The notes under the pieces: generated by a model
Databases searched by the model: none
What the model was told of the DNA's origin: nothing
What the model saw: the letters and a program-made list of their open reading frames with translations, nothing else
Shown here: positions 1-6,026 of the stretch, piece after piece
Position numbering within the stretch: position 1 is the first letter of the stretch
Layout: every line of letters starts with the position of its first letter
Translations under genes and position numbers: made by a program
Assembly (NCBI GenBank): GCA_027073945.1
Contig: JALTEL010000544.1
Location: 1-6,026, forward strand
Direction: 5' to 3'
DNA: 6,026 nt
Source: Caldifarciminota bacterium
GTDB taxonomy: Bacteria > WOR-3 > Hydrothermia > UBA1063 > CAJXJZ01

Positions 1-8
1 CATCATAA

Positions 9-23
9 ATAACGTTATGTCAA
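9..23 (-). promoter_or_regulatory. Edge promoter fragment: consensus -35 box with overlapping palindrome
   Basis: On the minus strand TTGACA (23-18) is a perfect -35 hexamer. With a 17-bp spacer its -10 box would fall just outside the window, so only half of the promoter can be judged. The perfect 10-bp palindrome ATAACGTTAT (9-18) touches the -35 box and fills the spacer, which is a common operator placement. It would serve a minus-strand gene to the left of the window. Confidence 0.3.
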
Positions 24-61
24 GTATGTATTGGAATAATCACACCAGGACAAGGACTTAC

Positions 62-124
62 AAAATAAAAAAATAACAAGGAACCTGCATCTTTTATCTT
101 TCAATGTATTAATTATGGGCAGGT
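62..124 (-). terminator. Weak terminator-like region after the GGDEF gene
   Basis: ACCTGC (124-119) can pair with GCAGGT (88-83) on the minus strand, but the loop is 30 nt. The stem is followed by a U-rich stretch TTATTTTTTTATTTT (76-62). The short stem, large loop and six-base gap before the T run make this a poor intrinsic terminator, although the T tract in this position is suggestive. The rest of 1-137 holds no gene that I can support. Confidence 0.3.
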
Positions 125-137
125 GAACTTATAAAAT

Positions 138-3100
138 CTATTCAATACTTCCGAATTTCTCTGTCATTTCTTTGTTAATAGCCCTTAATTTTTTGAGAGC
201 GCCTGCCTTTTTCTCATCGTCAAATTTATCATACAAACTCTCAAGTAGCTTGTAAGATCCTATGGCTTTATCTTTTTCACCCTGTCCTATGTACATATTG
301 CATAGTGTCTCATGCAGCACAACTTTAAGCGTCTCATCCAGTTCATTCTCAAGCCGTTTCAGCCCCTCTTCGTATTTACGGGCTTTGTCCTTTTTATTGG
401 CCTTGTAAAATATATCATAAATCCCTGCTTTCGCGAATATAAGCCATTCCTTATTGTCAATAAGACCGGACATCCTGTATACCTTGCGATATATGTTCAA
501 GGAATCTTTCAATTCGCACACGTCCCTCAGAGCATCGGCAGCTGCGCTTAATGCAAAGATTTTCATATTGCCTGCAGCCATCTCTTTTGAAAGTGTCATG
601 AGTCTGTCTGCCCATGTCTTTGCCATGTCTTTGTCCTTAAAATATGACCAGTAAAGAGCTTCAACAACGCCCTGCATTATCTTTGTCTCCATACTGGAAT
701 TTTCTTTTACAAGCCCCTTTATCAAATCCAGAAAATGCCTTATCTTTTCCTTACTTATTTCTCCAAGTTCAAGCATGCTGGAGTCAAAAATAAGCTGTAC
801 GAGGTTGGAGATTGTAAATGCGGCTGTTTCAAAAACCCCTATGGACAGCAGAGTGTTGAAGGATTTTTCCATTGCAAGAACAGCTTTTTCATACTGATAG
901 CTATCCCAGTATACAAGACCTAAATTACCTTCCATTATGGAGCGGTGATACGGCAATCCCTTCTCTTCTGCAAGTTTTGCGCCTGAGCTAAAAACATTAA
1001 TTGCCTCTGAGGTACGCAGCAGATTTTTCAGTGCAAGCCCGTATGTATTGATAGGCCCTAAGTTTACTTTTTTCTGCTGTTTGAAATAGTCCACGGCTTT
1101 ACGGGATATTGCCACGGCATCATTAAATCTTCCCATTGAATTGTATAAAACCGCAAGATAATGCAAATAAAAATGGTACCTATCAATGTCGTGCTCCTTC
1201 CAGTAATTTATAACTTCTTTCATTGCCTTTTCGGACTCCGTGTAATTGCCGTTTTCCATGAGATACCATGCTATATCACCTTTGATAAGATTTGCAAGGT
1301 CTTTATCTTCGGGTTTCAAATTGACGAGAATATTGTAAGCCTTTTCGCTCTCGCCCTCTCGCGCATAGACTTCAGAAATCTTCCGCATCAATTTATCCCT
1401 GTTTGCCCCGAGCTTGATGGCCTCCTCATAATCTGCTCTTGCCTCTTCAATATTGCCTGCATCAAGGTTGCAATCCCCGCGTTTTTCAAAGTACACGGCT
1501 TCTTTTTCTATCTCCAGTATCTTATTCAAAAAGTCCAGAGATTTTTTGACAGTACGCAGGGTTTCTGAAACCGATAATGCCTTTTTCAAATACTGCAGGG
1601 CCTTGTCTTTTTCTCCTCCGTAGTAATAATGCAAAGCCAACTGTTCTGCAAACCCGTTTTTATCCGCAATGTTTGACTCAATAAAACCTGCGATTTTTCT
1701 ATGCAGGAATTTCTTTTTTGTTTCGGTTAAATCTCTCAAAGCAGCCTGTATTACAATGCCGCAGGATGGTTTATAGCCCATGTTCGGGTCATGCCTGACT
1801 AATTTCAATCCTGTCATTTTATCAAAAAAAGACAGTAAATGTCCTTCATTTGTACCTGTTAATCCGGATAGTACCGTTTCACTCATCCAGTCTCCCCATA
1901 GAGACATTATTGTCAGGTACTCCATTTCATCCTTTGATAACTGTTTGAATTTCCTGGACAAAGTGGCATCAACGCTGGTTGAAACCACACTGTGTTTTGG
2001 CTTTTCAAATTTCCAAATTCCTTTTTCAAATTGTAAATTACCATTTTGAAAAAGCTCCTTTATGGTTTCTTCAATAAAGAAGGGATTGCCCGCTGACAGG
2101 GAGTATATATACTTGAGCAATGCTGTGGAATAGCCCTTGCCCAGAATGTTATTTATCAACTCCCCGGTTTCATCGTAGGTAAATGAGGTCAATTCCATTT
2201 TTGACACTTCAACCACACCTGAAATGGATTTTAAAAATTCATCCATGTACTGTGACTCTTCTTCCTTTCTTTTTACAAGTATGAGTTTTATATTGTGAAT
2301 ATTGACGGTTAAATAAAGTATGGCATTTAAGCTCTCCCTGTCAATCCATTGAAAATCGTCCATGATCAGTATCACGGCATTGTTCTTATTGTACTCTGTA
2401 ACAAAGCTTTTAAAAGCTTCATATACCGTGTATTCTGACTCCAGTTGTTCTATTGAGTGTCTGGAAAGGGCTGGCATGAGAAATTCAATAACATCTCTTG
2501 CAAATTCTTTCAAATTTTTCAGAGAATCCTTGAATTTATATGGGTCTTCCCTGTATAATTTTTTTAAAGTCTCCCTCAGTGTAAAGTACGGAATTTGCAT
2601 TCCGAATGTGGTTGAAGCCGCATAGAACACATCCTGTGACTGGTGGAATAGCTCTTCAATAAGGCGGGTTTTCCCGCTGCCGACTTCACCTTCTACGATT
2701 ATAACGTTTGAAGACTCTTTTTTCAGGATATCCTGCATTCTTTCAATGTATTTTCCCCTTCCCACGAATTTTTTTGACGGCAGTACAGGCCTTTGAGGAG
2801 TCTTTGATTGCAGGTATGCGGTCCTGTTCTTCCCTGCTTTTTTTGCACTGTAAAGCGATTGGTCGGCAGCTTCCATAATTGTTTTGTAATCAGAACCATC
2901 CTCAGGGTAACCTGCAACTCCTATACTGACGCCCACGCCAAACTTTTTCAACTCAACATCGTTGTAAACGCTTTTTACTATTCTTTTACCCACATTAATG
3001 GCAACAACAGGCGATGTATCAGGTAGTATTATAATAAATTCATCTCCGCCAAATCTCACGAGTATATCCGATGCCCTGAGTATCCTTTTCACCAGTGCCG

Positions 3101-3314
3101 AGAATTTGACAAGCAGGGTATCCCCGGCAAGATGGCCGTATGTATCGTTTACGTTTTTAAAGTTATCAAGGTCGCACAGGAGAACGCTGAAATATCCGCC
3201 GTAGCGCATTTTCCTCTTCAATTCCAGACGCATAAATTCGTCAAGAAAATAGCGATTATACACATTGGTAAGGCTGTCTTTGAAATACTCTTTTGTAGGT
3301 GCGTACTGTTTCAT
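138..3314 (-). CDS. Diguanylate cyclase (GGDEF) fused to STAND/AAA_16-type ATPase and TPR array
   Basis: This 1058-residue protein is probably cytosolic; I see no signal peptide or membrane segment. Residues about 10-168 form a GGDEF domain that would make c-di-GMP from two GTP. It has the DSLTNVYNR entry motif (13-21), metal-binding D48 in CDLDNFK, N56 and D65 in NDTYGHLAGD, the GGDEF signature at 89-93, and an RxxD product-inhibition site at 80-83 with the usual five-residue spacing. After a short linker, about 183-440 form a P-loop ATPase of the AAA_16/STAND kind: FVGR (183-186), Walker A GEVGSGKT (209-216), Walker B ILIMDDFQWID (315-325), and the class-typical SAGNPFF (407-413). From about 550 to 1045 at least eight TPR-like helical pairs follow, for example 606-638, 713-747 and 998-1030. 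The architecture parallels class III cyclase-ATPase-TPR proteins, with GGDEF replacing the cyclase. The gene is monocistronic by appearance. The ATG at 3314 is the first standard start, but it has no well-spaced ribosome-binding site. The domain calls are firm; the input signal is unknown. Confidence 0.93.
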   Translation of the reverse strand: MKQYAPTKEYFKDSLTNVYNRYFLDEFMRLELKRKMRYGGYFSVLLCDLDNFKNVNDTYGHLAGDTLLVKFSALVKRILRASDILVRFGGDEFIIILPDTSPVVAINVGKRIVKSVYNDVELKKFGVGVSIGVAGYPEDGSDYKTIMEAADQSLYSAKKAGKNRTAYLQSKTPQRPVLPSKKFVGRGKYIERMQDILKKESSNVIIVEGEVGSGKTRLIEELFHQSQDVFYAASTTFGMQIPYFTLRETLKKLYREDPYKFKDSLKNLKEFARDVIEFLMPALSRHSIEQLESEYTVYEAFKSFVTEYNKNNAVILIMDDFQWIDRESLNAILYLTVNIHNIKLILVKRKEEESQYMDEFLKSISGVVEVSKMELTSFTYDETGELINNILGKGYSTALLKYIYSLSAGNPFFIEETIKELFQNGNLQFEKGIWKFEKPKHSVVSTSVDATLSRKFKQLSKDEMEYLTIMSLWGDWMSETVLSGLTGTNEGHLLSFFDKMTGLKLVRHDPNMGYKPSCGIVIQAALRDLTETKKKFLHRKIAGFIESNIADKNGFAEQLALHYYYGGEKDKALQYLKKALSVSETLRTVKKSLDFLNKILEIEKEAVYFEKRGDCNLDAGNIEEARADYEEAIKLGANRDKLMRKISEVYAREGESEKAYNILVNLKPEDKDLANLIKGDIAWYLMENGNYTESEKAMKEVINYWKEHDIDRYHFYLHYLAVLYNSMGRFNDAVAISRKAVDYFKQQKKVNLGPINTYGLALKNLLRTSEAINVFSSGAKLAEEKGLPYHRSIMEGNLGLVYWDSYQYEKAVLAMEKSFNTLLSIGVFETAAFTISNLVQLIFDSSMLELGEISKEKIRHFLDLIKGLVKENSSMETKIMQGVVEALYWSYFKDKDMAKTWADRLMTLSKEMAAGNMKIFALSAAADALRDVCELKDSLNIYRKVYRMSGLIDNKEWLIFAKAGIYDIFYKANKKDKARKYEEGLKRLENELDETLKVVLHETLCNMYIGQGEKDKAIGSYKLLESLYDKFDDEKKAGALKKLRAINKEMTEKFGSIE

Positions 3315-3468
3315 ATCTCTAAGGCGTAAATCCTTTTTTAAAACGGGTTTTTGTCTTACAATCGGTATGCAATGTAATGCAATTTACTCGTGTCCTATTG
3401 CCTCTAACTTTCAATTCCCCGTTATTCCAGACAAATGCTATTTCAATCAATAATATATTCACCGTTTA
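3315..3468 (-). other. Predicted 5' leader of the GGDEF gene, with in-frame open extension
   Basis: This is the untranslated leader implied by the promoter at 3475-3503. Its last 69 nt are in frame with the gene: after a TAA at 3386-3384 there are 23 open codons reading IALHCIPIVRQKPVLKK then DLRLRD before the ATG. They contain no ATG, GTG or TTG, but the first codon is ATT (3383-3381) and AGGA lies 9 nt upstream of it. The annotated ATG has only AGAG two bases before it. AACGGG and CCCGTT (3424-3419 and 3347-3342, roughly) can pair across the leader. I see no known riboswitch consensus, including the c-di-GMP classes. Confidence 0.4.
3367..3383. repeat. Direct repeat of 7 bp with 10-bp period in the leader
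   Basis: ATGCAAT occurs twice, at 3367-3373 and 3377-3383, separated by GTA. The 10-bp period places both copies on one face of the helix, as in some regulator binding sites. It lies well downstream of the predicted transcription start, so it would act as a downstream operator or in the RNA if it acts at all. The repeat is exact, but the function is a guess. Confidence 0.4.
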
Positions 3469-3474
3469 TTCAAT

Positions 3475-3503
3475 ATTATAATGTAGAAATAACAAACACT
3501 CAA
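3475..3503 (-). promoter_or_regulatory. Sigma-70-type promoter for the GGDEF-ATPase-TPR gene
   Basis: On the minus strand the -35 box is TTGAGT (3503-3498, 4 of 6 to consensus), the spacer is exactly 17 bp (3497-3481), and the -10 box is TATAAT (3480-3475, 6 of 6). Transcription would start near 3468, giving a leader of about 150 nt before the ATG at 3314. An AT-rich inverted repeat, ATAATAT (3450-3456) with ATATTAT (3473-3479), overlaps the -10 box and start point. It could be an operator, but in such AT-rich DNA it may be chance. Confidence 0.7.
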
Positions 3504-3542
3504 GAACCATATTGTTCAGAAATATCCGCAGGCAGAAAGATA

Positions 3543-3570
3543 GAATATACCGAAGTCCATTCGTATATCC
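3543..3570 (-). terminator. Hairpin terminator candidate after the permease gene
   Basis: On the minus strand GGATATACGAA (3570-3560) pairs with TTCGGTATATTC (3554-3543): eight pairs including one G-T, a single bulged G, then three more pairs, closing a five-base loop (3559-3555). It begins 25 nt after the permease stop and ends before the promoter of the next gene. The tail on this strand (TATCTTTCTG) is only moderately U-rich, so termination may be partial. The stem is clear; its role is inferred from position. Confidence 0.5.
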
Positions 3571-3595
3571 GTTATTAGTTAATTTTGAATTGAAG

Positions 3596-4705
3596 TCATA
3601 GAGCAAAAAACAGCATATAGATTATTGTCCCGGTTATAAAAAAATAAGGTATGGAATACCTGTGGAAATCCCTCCATATCTTTTTATCCTTTAGCATTCT
3701 CAATGCGATGATATTGGCCAGAGACCCTATAAAAAGGCCATTTCCTGCAATATTTACTCCGTAAGCTATTGCATGCCAGTTATGGCTGAACTTTGAGACG
3801 AACACGCTGGCCGGGACATTACTTATCAACTGAGAGGTTACAGTAGAAAACAGAAACACATTGCCGCGGGAGTGTAAATTAAGCATATGTACCCATTTTA
3901 TTACGGATGGAATTGTTGAAATGACACGAAAATCTACGAAAATAACGATAAAGGTTAATAAAAGCAGCCAGTCCGTCTTTAGCAAAACGTTTTTATAAAA
4001 TATCAGATAAAGTATGAAAATTATCGGTAATGCCCAGTGAGCCTGCCTTATTTCCAGCGAAATTAAATAAATTATTAGCATTCCTGCGGACAGAACAAAC
4101 AGCCTTCTTTTGGTTGGTTGTATGCTTTTAGCTTGCAGTGAAAAATTTATTTTTCTATCGGAAAAAACAAACCATGCAAATATCAAAAGAAATACAAGAA
4201 GAATAACAACCAACGGAAGCATTTTAATGACAAATGTTACAAAAGAAATATTCCACTTATGCCAGAGAAAGAGATTTTGAGGATTCCCGATTGGTGTGAG
4301 GGCAGAACCGACATTAACAGAGATAGCCTCAAATATTACCAATCTGGAAATGTTGTTTTTTATTAAATTTTGCATACCAAGAGTCAATGGAATAACCACA
4401 AGCAGCGTTATATCATTTGTTAGGAATGTTGATAGTGATACGGAAAGTAAAATCAGAAAAATTGCCAGACTCCTTTCTTCCCCTGCTTTACTTAGTACCC
4501 TTCTTGATGCAAAATAGAAGTACCTGCTTTCCCTTAATCCTGTGGTAATGATTAATAACCCCGTAAGAGCTATAATCGTTTTCCAATCAACAAAAGAAGG
4601 GTAATTTACTATCTTATGAGGATATACAATGGCCAGAATGCCAATGAGAATTAACATAGCTGTGAGAAAAGGCTCTTTTTTAATCAGCCAATTTAGTATT
4701 TTCAT
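3596..4705 (-). CDS. ArsB/NhaD (SLC13/CitMHS superfamily) ion permease
   Basis: This 369-residue, very hydrophobic protein has about 11-12 predicted membrane segments, for example 14-28, 43-57, 80-95, 121-141, 155-181, 202-217, 224-240, 244-262, 312-336 and 351-368. It carries the paired signature loops of the ion-transporter superfamily: LTNDITLL (95-102) with NVGSALTPIGNPQNL (131-145) in the first half, and SQLISNVPAS (291-300) with NIAGNGLFIGSLANI (318-332) in the second. Related families move arsenite, sodium/protons, or di- and tricarboxylates, and the sequence does not tell which substrate applies. No arsenic-resistance genes lie beside it, so I do not call it arsB. It is shorter than E. 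coli ArsB (about 430 residues) but looks intact, with both repeat halves present. The start is the ATG at 4705, 39 bp after hsdR. The only purine-rich stretch (AAAGAGAG) is about 18 nt upstream, which is too far for a good Shine-Dalgarno, so coupling to hsdR translation is possible. Confidence 0.88.
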   Translation of the reverse strand: MKILNWLIKKEPFLTAMLILIGILAIVYPHKIVNYPSFVDWKTIIALTGLLIITTGLRESRYFYFASRRVLSKAGEERSLAIFLILLSVSLSTFLTNDITLLVVIPLTLGMQNLIKNNISRLVIFEAISVNVGSALTPIGNPQNLFLWHKWNISFVTFVIKMLPLVVILLVFLLIFAWFVFSDRKINFSLQAKSIQPTKRRLFVLSAGMLIIYLISLEIRQAHWALPIIFILYLIFYKNVLLKTDWLLLLTFIVIFVDFRVISTIPSVIKWVHMLNLHSRGNVFLFSTVTSQLISNVPASVFVSKFSHNWHAIAYGVNIAGNGLFIGSLANIIALRMLKDKKIWRDFHRYSIPYFFITGTIIYMLFFAL

Positions 4706-4744
4706 AACTATAACTAAGAGTGCTCTCTTTAAACTGTTTTATTT
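4706..4744 (-). other. 39-bp hsdR-permease junction
   Basis: There is no promoter-like pair of boxes here. A weak hairpin can form from AAGAG and CTCTT (4716-4720 and 4725-4729) with a four-base loop, but no T run follows it on the minus strand, so it is unlikely to terminate. The short gap and shared direction fit read-through from hsdR into the permease. Confidence 0.4.
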
Positions 4745-6026
4745 TCAATTGCTCATTATCTCATCGGCAATCAATTCGGCCTGCTTCAGTACGGTTTCCG
4801 TTGCGAGTTTCTGCATATCCGGAGGATAGCCGTATTTTCTCAATGTCCTTTTAACTATTACCCGCAGTTTGGCCCTTGCGCTTTCCCTTATCGTCCAATC
4901 AATGGAAGTATTCTTTCTCACCTTGTCATAAAGCACAATGGCAAGTTCTCTCAATTTATCCTTGCCCATAAGCTCTTTTGCACTCTCGTTATTGGCAACC
5001 GCAGTATAAAAGGCATACTCATACTCCGAAAGGCCCATCTCCTGCGGCTCTTTGTCCATTTCCTTAATCTCCTTGGCAAGCCCGATTAACTCTTCAATAA
5101 CCTCTACGGCAGTGATAACCCTGTTGTTATACCTCTTAATTAACTCCTCAAGGGATTCCATCAAAGACCTGCTCTGCACGAAATTCGTCCTGATTCTTCC
5201 CCTTATCTCGTCATTAATCAGTTTCTTCAATACCTCTATGGCAAGATTCCTGTGTTTCATGCCCCTAACTTCTTCCAGAAACTCATCCGAAAGCACGGAA
5301 ATATCCGGTTTCTTTAATCCTGCCGCATCAAAAACATCTATTACTCTATCACTCACTATTGCTCTGTCGATAATCTGTTTTACCGCTGTTTTCATATCCT
5401 TAATTCTCTTTCCGTTACCCGGGAACCTGTCAAACTTTACAAGCCTTGCCTTAACCGTCTGAAAGAATGCCACCTCCTCTTTTATCTCCAATGCCTTTTT
5501 ATGAGGAATAGAGATAGCAAAAGCCCTTGACAGTGCAGTAACTGCATCAATATACCTTCTCTTCCCGTTCTCAAGCCCCAGAATAAAATCCTGCGCTTCC
5601 AGAATTATAGAGAGTTTTCCCGATGTATCCGCATTGAAATACCGCTTGTAATCAAAGCCGTATAATATACCCAGAACAACTTCATACTTCTCAAGCATAA
5701 CCTTAACCGCCTCTTCCTGCAACTTAGCTGGCTCTCCCCTGCCCCCGCTTTCAGAGTAAAAAGAAAGAGCCTCCTTCAACTCCGAAGCAATGCCGATATA
5801 ATCTACAATCAATCCGCCTTTTTTATCCCTGAAAACCCTGTTAACCCTCGCTATTGCCTGCATCAGAGTGTGTCCCCTCATGGGTTTGTCAATATACATT
5901 GTGTGCAGGGGCGGGACATCAAAACCCGTAAGCCACATATCAACCACAATTACAAATTTCAACTCGTCATCAGGGTCTTTGAACCTGTCCGCCAATATTC
6001 TCCTTTGTTGCTTCGTAAGATAAAAC
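4745..6026 (-). CDS. hsdR: Type I restriction enzyme R subunit (HsdR), C-terminal part, cut by the window edge
   Basis: The frame is open from the right edge to a TGA at 4745, giving 426 visible residues of a protein that is usually about 1000 long. HsdR is the ATP-dependent DNA translocase and endonuclease of the HsdR-HsdM-HsdS complex. The visible part begins at the end of the second RecA-like motor domain: motif V lies in [12 protein letters not shown] (visible residues 25-36) and motif VI in [10 protein letters not shown] (56-65). A long helical region follows, and the last 100 or so residues match the HsdR C-terminal domain (DUF3387 type), with the sequences [15 protein letters not shown] and KYGYPPD. 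The nuclease domain and Walker A and B motifs lie outside the window. The TTG at 5995 is not the true start: ten in-frame residues precede it, including [20 protein letters not shown] sequence typical of the family. hsdM and hsdS are not seen and would be upstream, to the right. No frameshift is visible. Confidence 0.95.
   Translation of the reverse strand, partial: FYLTKQQRRILADRFKDPDDELKFVIVVDMWLTGFDVPPLHTMYIDKPMRGHTLMQAIARVNRVFRDKKGGLIVDYIGIASELKEALSFYSESGGRGEPAKLQEEAVKVMLEKYEVVLGILYGFDYKRYFNADTSGKLSIILEAQDFILGLENGKRRYIDAVTALSRAFAISIPHKKALEIKEEVAFFQTVKARLVKFDRFPGNGKRIKDMKTAVKQIIDRAIVSDRVIDVFDAAGLKKPDISVLSDEFLEEVRGMKHRNLAIEVLKKLINDEIRGRIRTNFVQSRSLMESLEELIKRYNNRVITAVEVIEELIGLAKEIKEMDKEPQEMGLSEYEYAFYTAVANNESAKELMGKDKLRELAIVLYDKVRKNTSIDWTIRESARAKLRVIVKRTLRKYGYPPDMQKLATETVLKQAELIADEIMSN

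Noticed and set aside
1161..1568. A 135-codon plus-strand open frame, with others at 312-551, 1780-2049 and 2362-2625
   Set aside because: They lie wholly antisense to the GGDEF-ATPase-TPR gene, whose protein shows clear domains and motifs. Their translations are Phe/Cys-rich with no recognisable family.
3315..3468. c-di-GMP (GEMM type) riboswitch in the leader of the GGDEF gene
   Set aside because: I looked for the conserved GEMM sequence blocks and paired stems and did not find them. A covariance-model search would settle it.
3596..4705. Calling the permease arsB
   Set aside because: The signature loops are shared across arsenite, sodium/proton and carboxylate families. No arsR, arsC or arsA is present in the window to support arsenite export.
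4629..4829. A 66-codon plus-strand frame spanning the permease-hsdR junction
   Set aside because: It overlaps both real genes in antisense and has no ribosome-binding site or recognisable product.
5052..5462. A 136-codon plus-strand open frame
   Set aside because: It is antisense to hsdR, with a Ser/Leu/Ile-rich composition typical of the reverse complement of a coding helical region.
5993..5995. TTG as the start codon of hsdR
   Set aside because: The same frame stays open to the window edge, and the upstream residues fit the HsdR family. The motor core motifs must lie further upstream, so the gene is partial.
1..6026. CRISPR arrays, tRNA or rRNA genes, insertion sequences
   Set aside because: No regularly spaced repeats, tRNA cloverleaf sequences, transposase-like frames or paired terminal inverted repeats were seen.

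Overview
The window is a bacterial chromosomal (or metagenomic) segment of moderately low GC. Three long genes all lie on the minus strand, so transcription runs from the right edge to the left. In that order they are: the 3' part of hsdR, the restriction/translocase subunit of a type I restriction-modification enzyme (4745 to the right edge, 5' end missing); a complete 12-helix-type permease of the ArsB/NhaD/SLC13 ion-transporter superfamily (3596-4705); and a complete 1058-residue signalling protein that joins a diguanylate cyclase (GGDEF) domain, a STAND/AAA_16-type P-loop ATPase and a long TPR array (138-3314). Nothing in the sequence fixes the taxon. Large one-component cyclase-ATPase-TPR proteins are seen in environmental lineages rich in signalling genes, such as Nitrospirota and Deltaproteobacteria-like groups. 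I offer this only as a weak guess.

Layout: hsdR and the permease are 39 bp apart with no promoter or convincing terminator between them, so they may be co-transcribed. A bulged 11-bp hairpin just after the permease stop (3543-3570) probably ends that transcript. The GGDEF-ATPase-TPR gene then has its own promoter, with a perfect -10 box (TATAAT), a 4/6 -35 box (TTGAGT) and a 17-bp spacer (3475-3503). The predicted leader is about 150 nt. It contains a 10-bp-phased direct repeat and 23 in-frame open codons ahead of the first ATG. The gene ends at 138 and is followed by a U-rich region. At the left edge there is a consensus -35 hexamer (TTGACA) overlapped by a perfect 10-bp palindrome, suggesting that another minus-strand promoter is cut by the window boundary.

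Functional reading: HsdR is the ATP-driven DNA translocase/nuclease of a type I system whose hsdM and hsdS genes are not visible and would lie to the right. The GGDEF protein has intact catalytic (GGDEF) and product-inhibition (RxxD) motifs and Walker A and B motifs, so it looks like a complete sensor in which TPR/ATPase state could control c-di-GMP synthesis. Its N-terminal output domain, STAND ATPase and C-terminal repeat sensor are in the same order as antiviral STAND proteins, and it lies next to a restriction gene. A role in defence is therefore a testable idea, but the sequence alone does not establish it.
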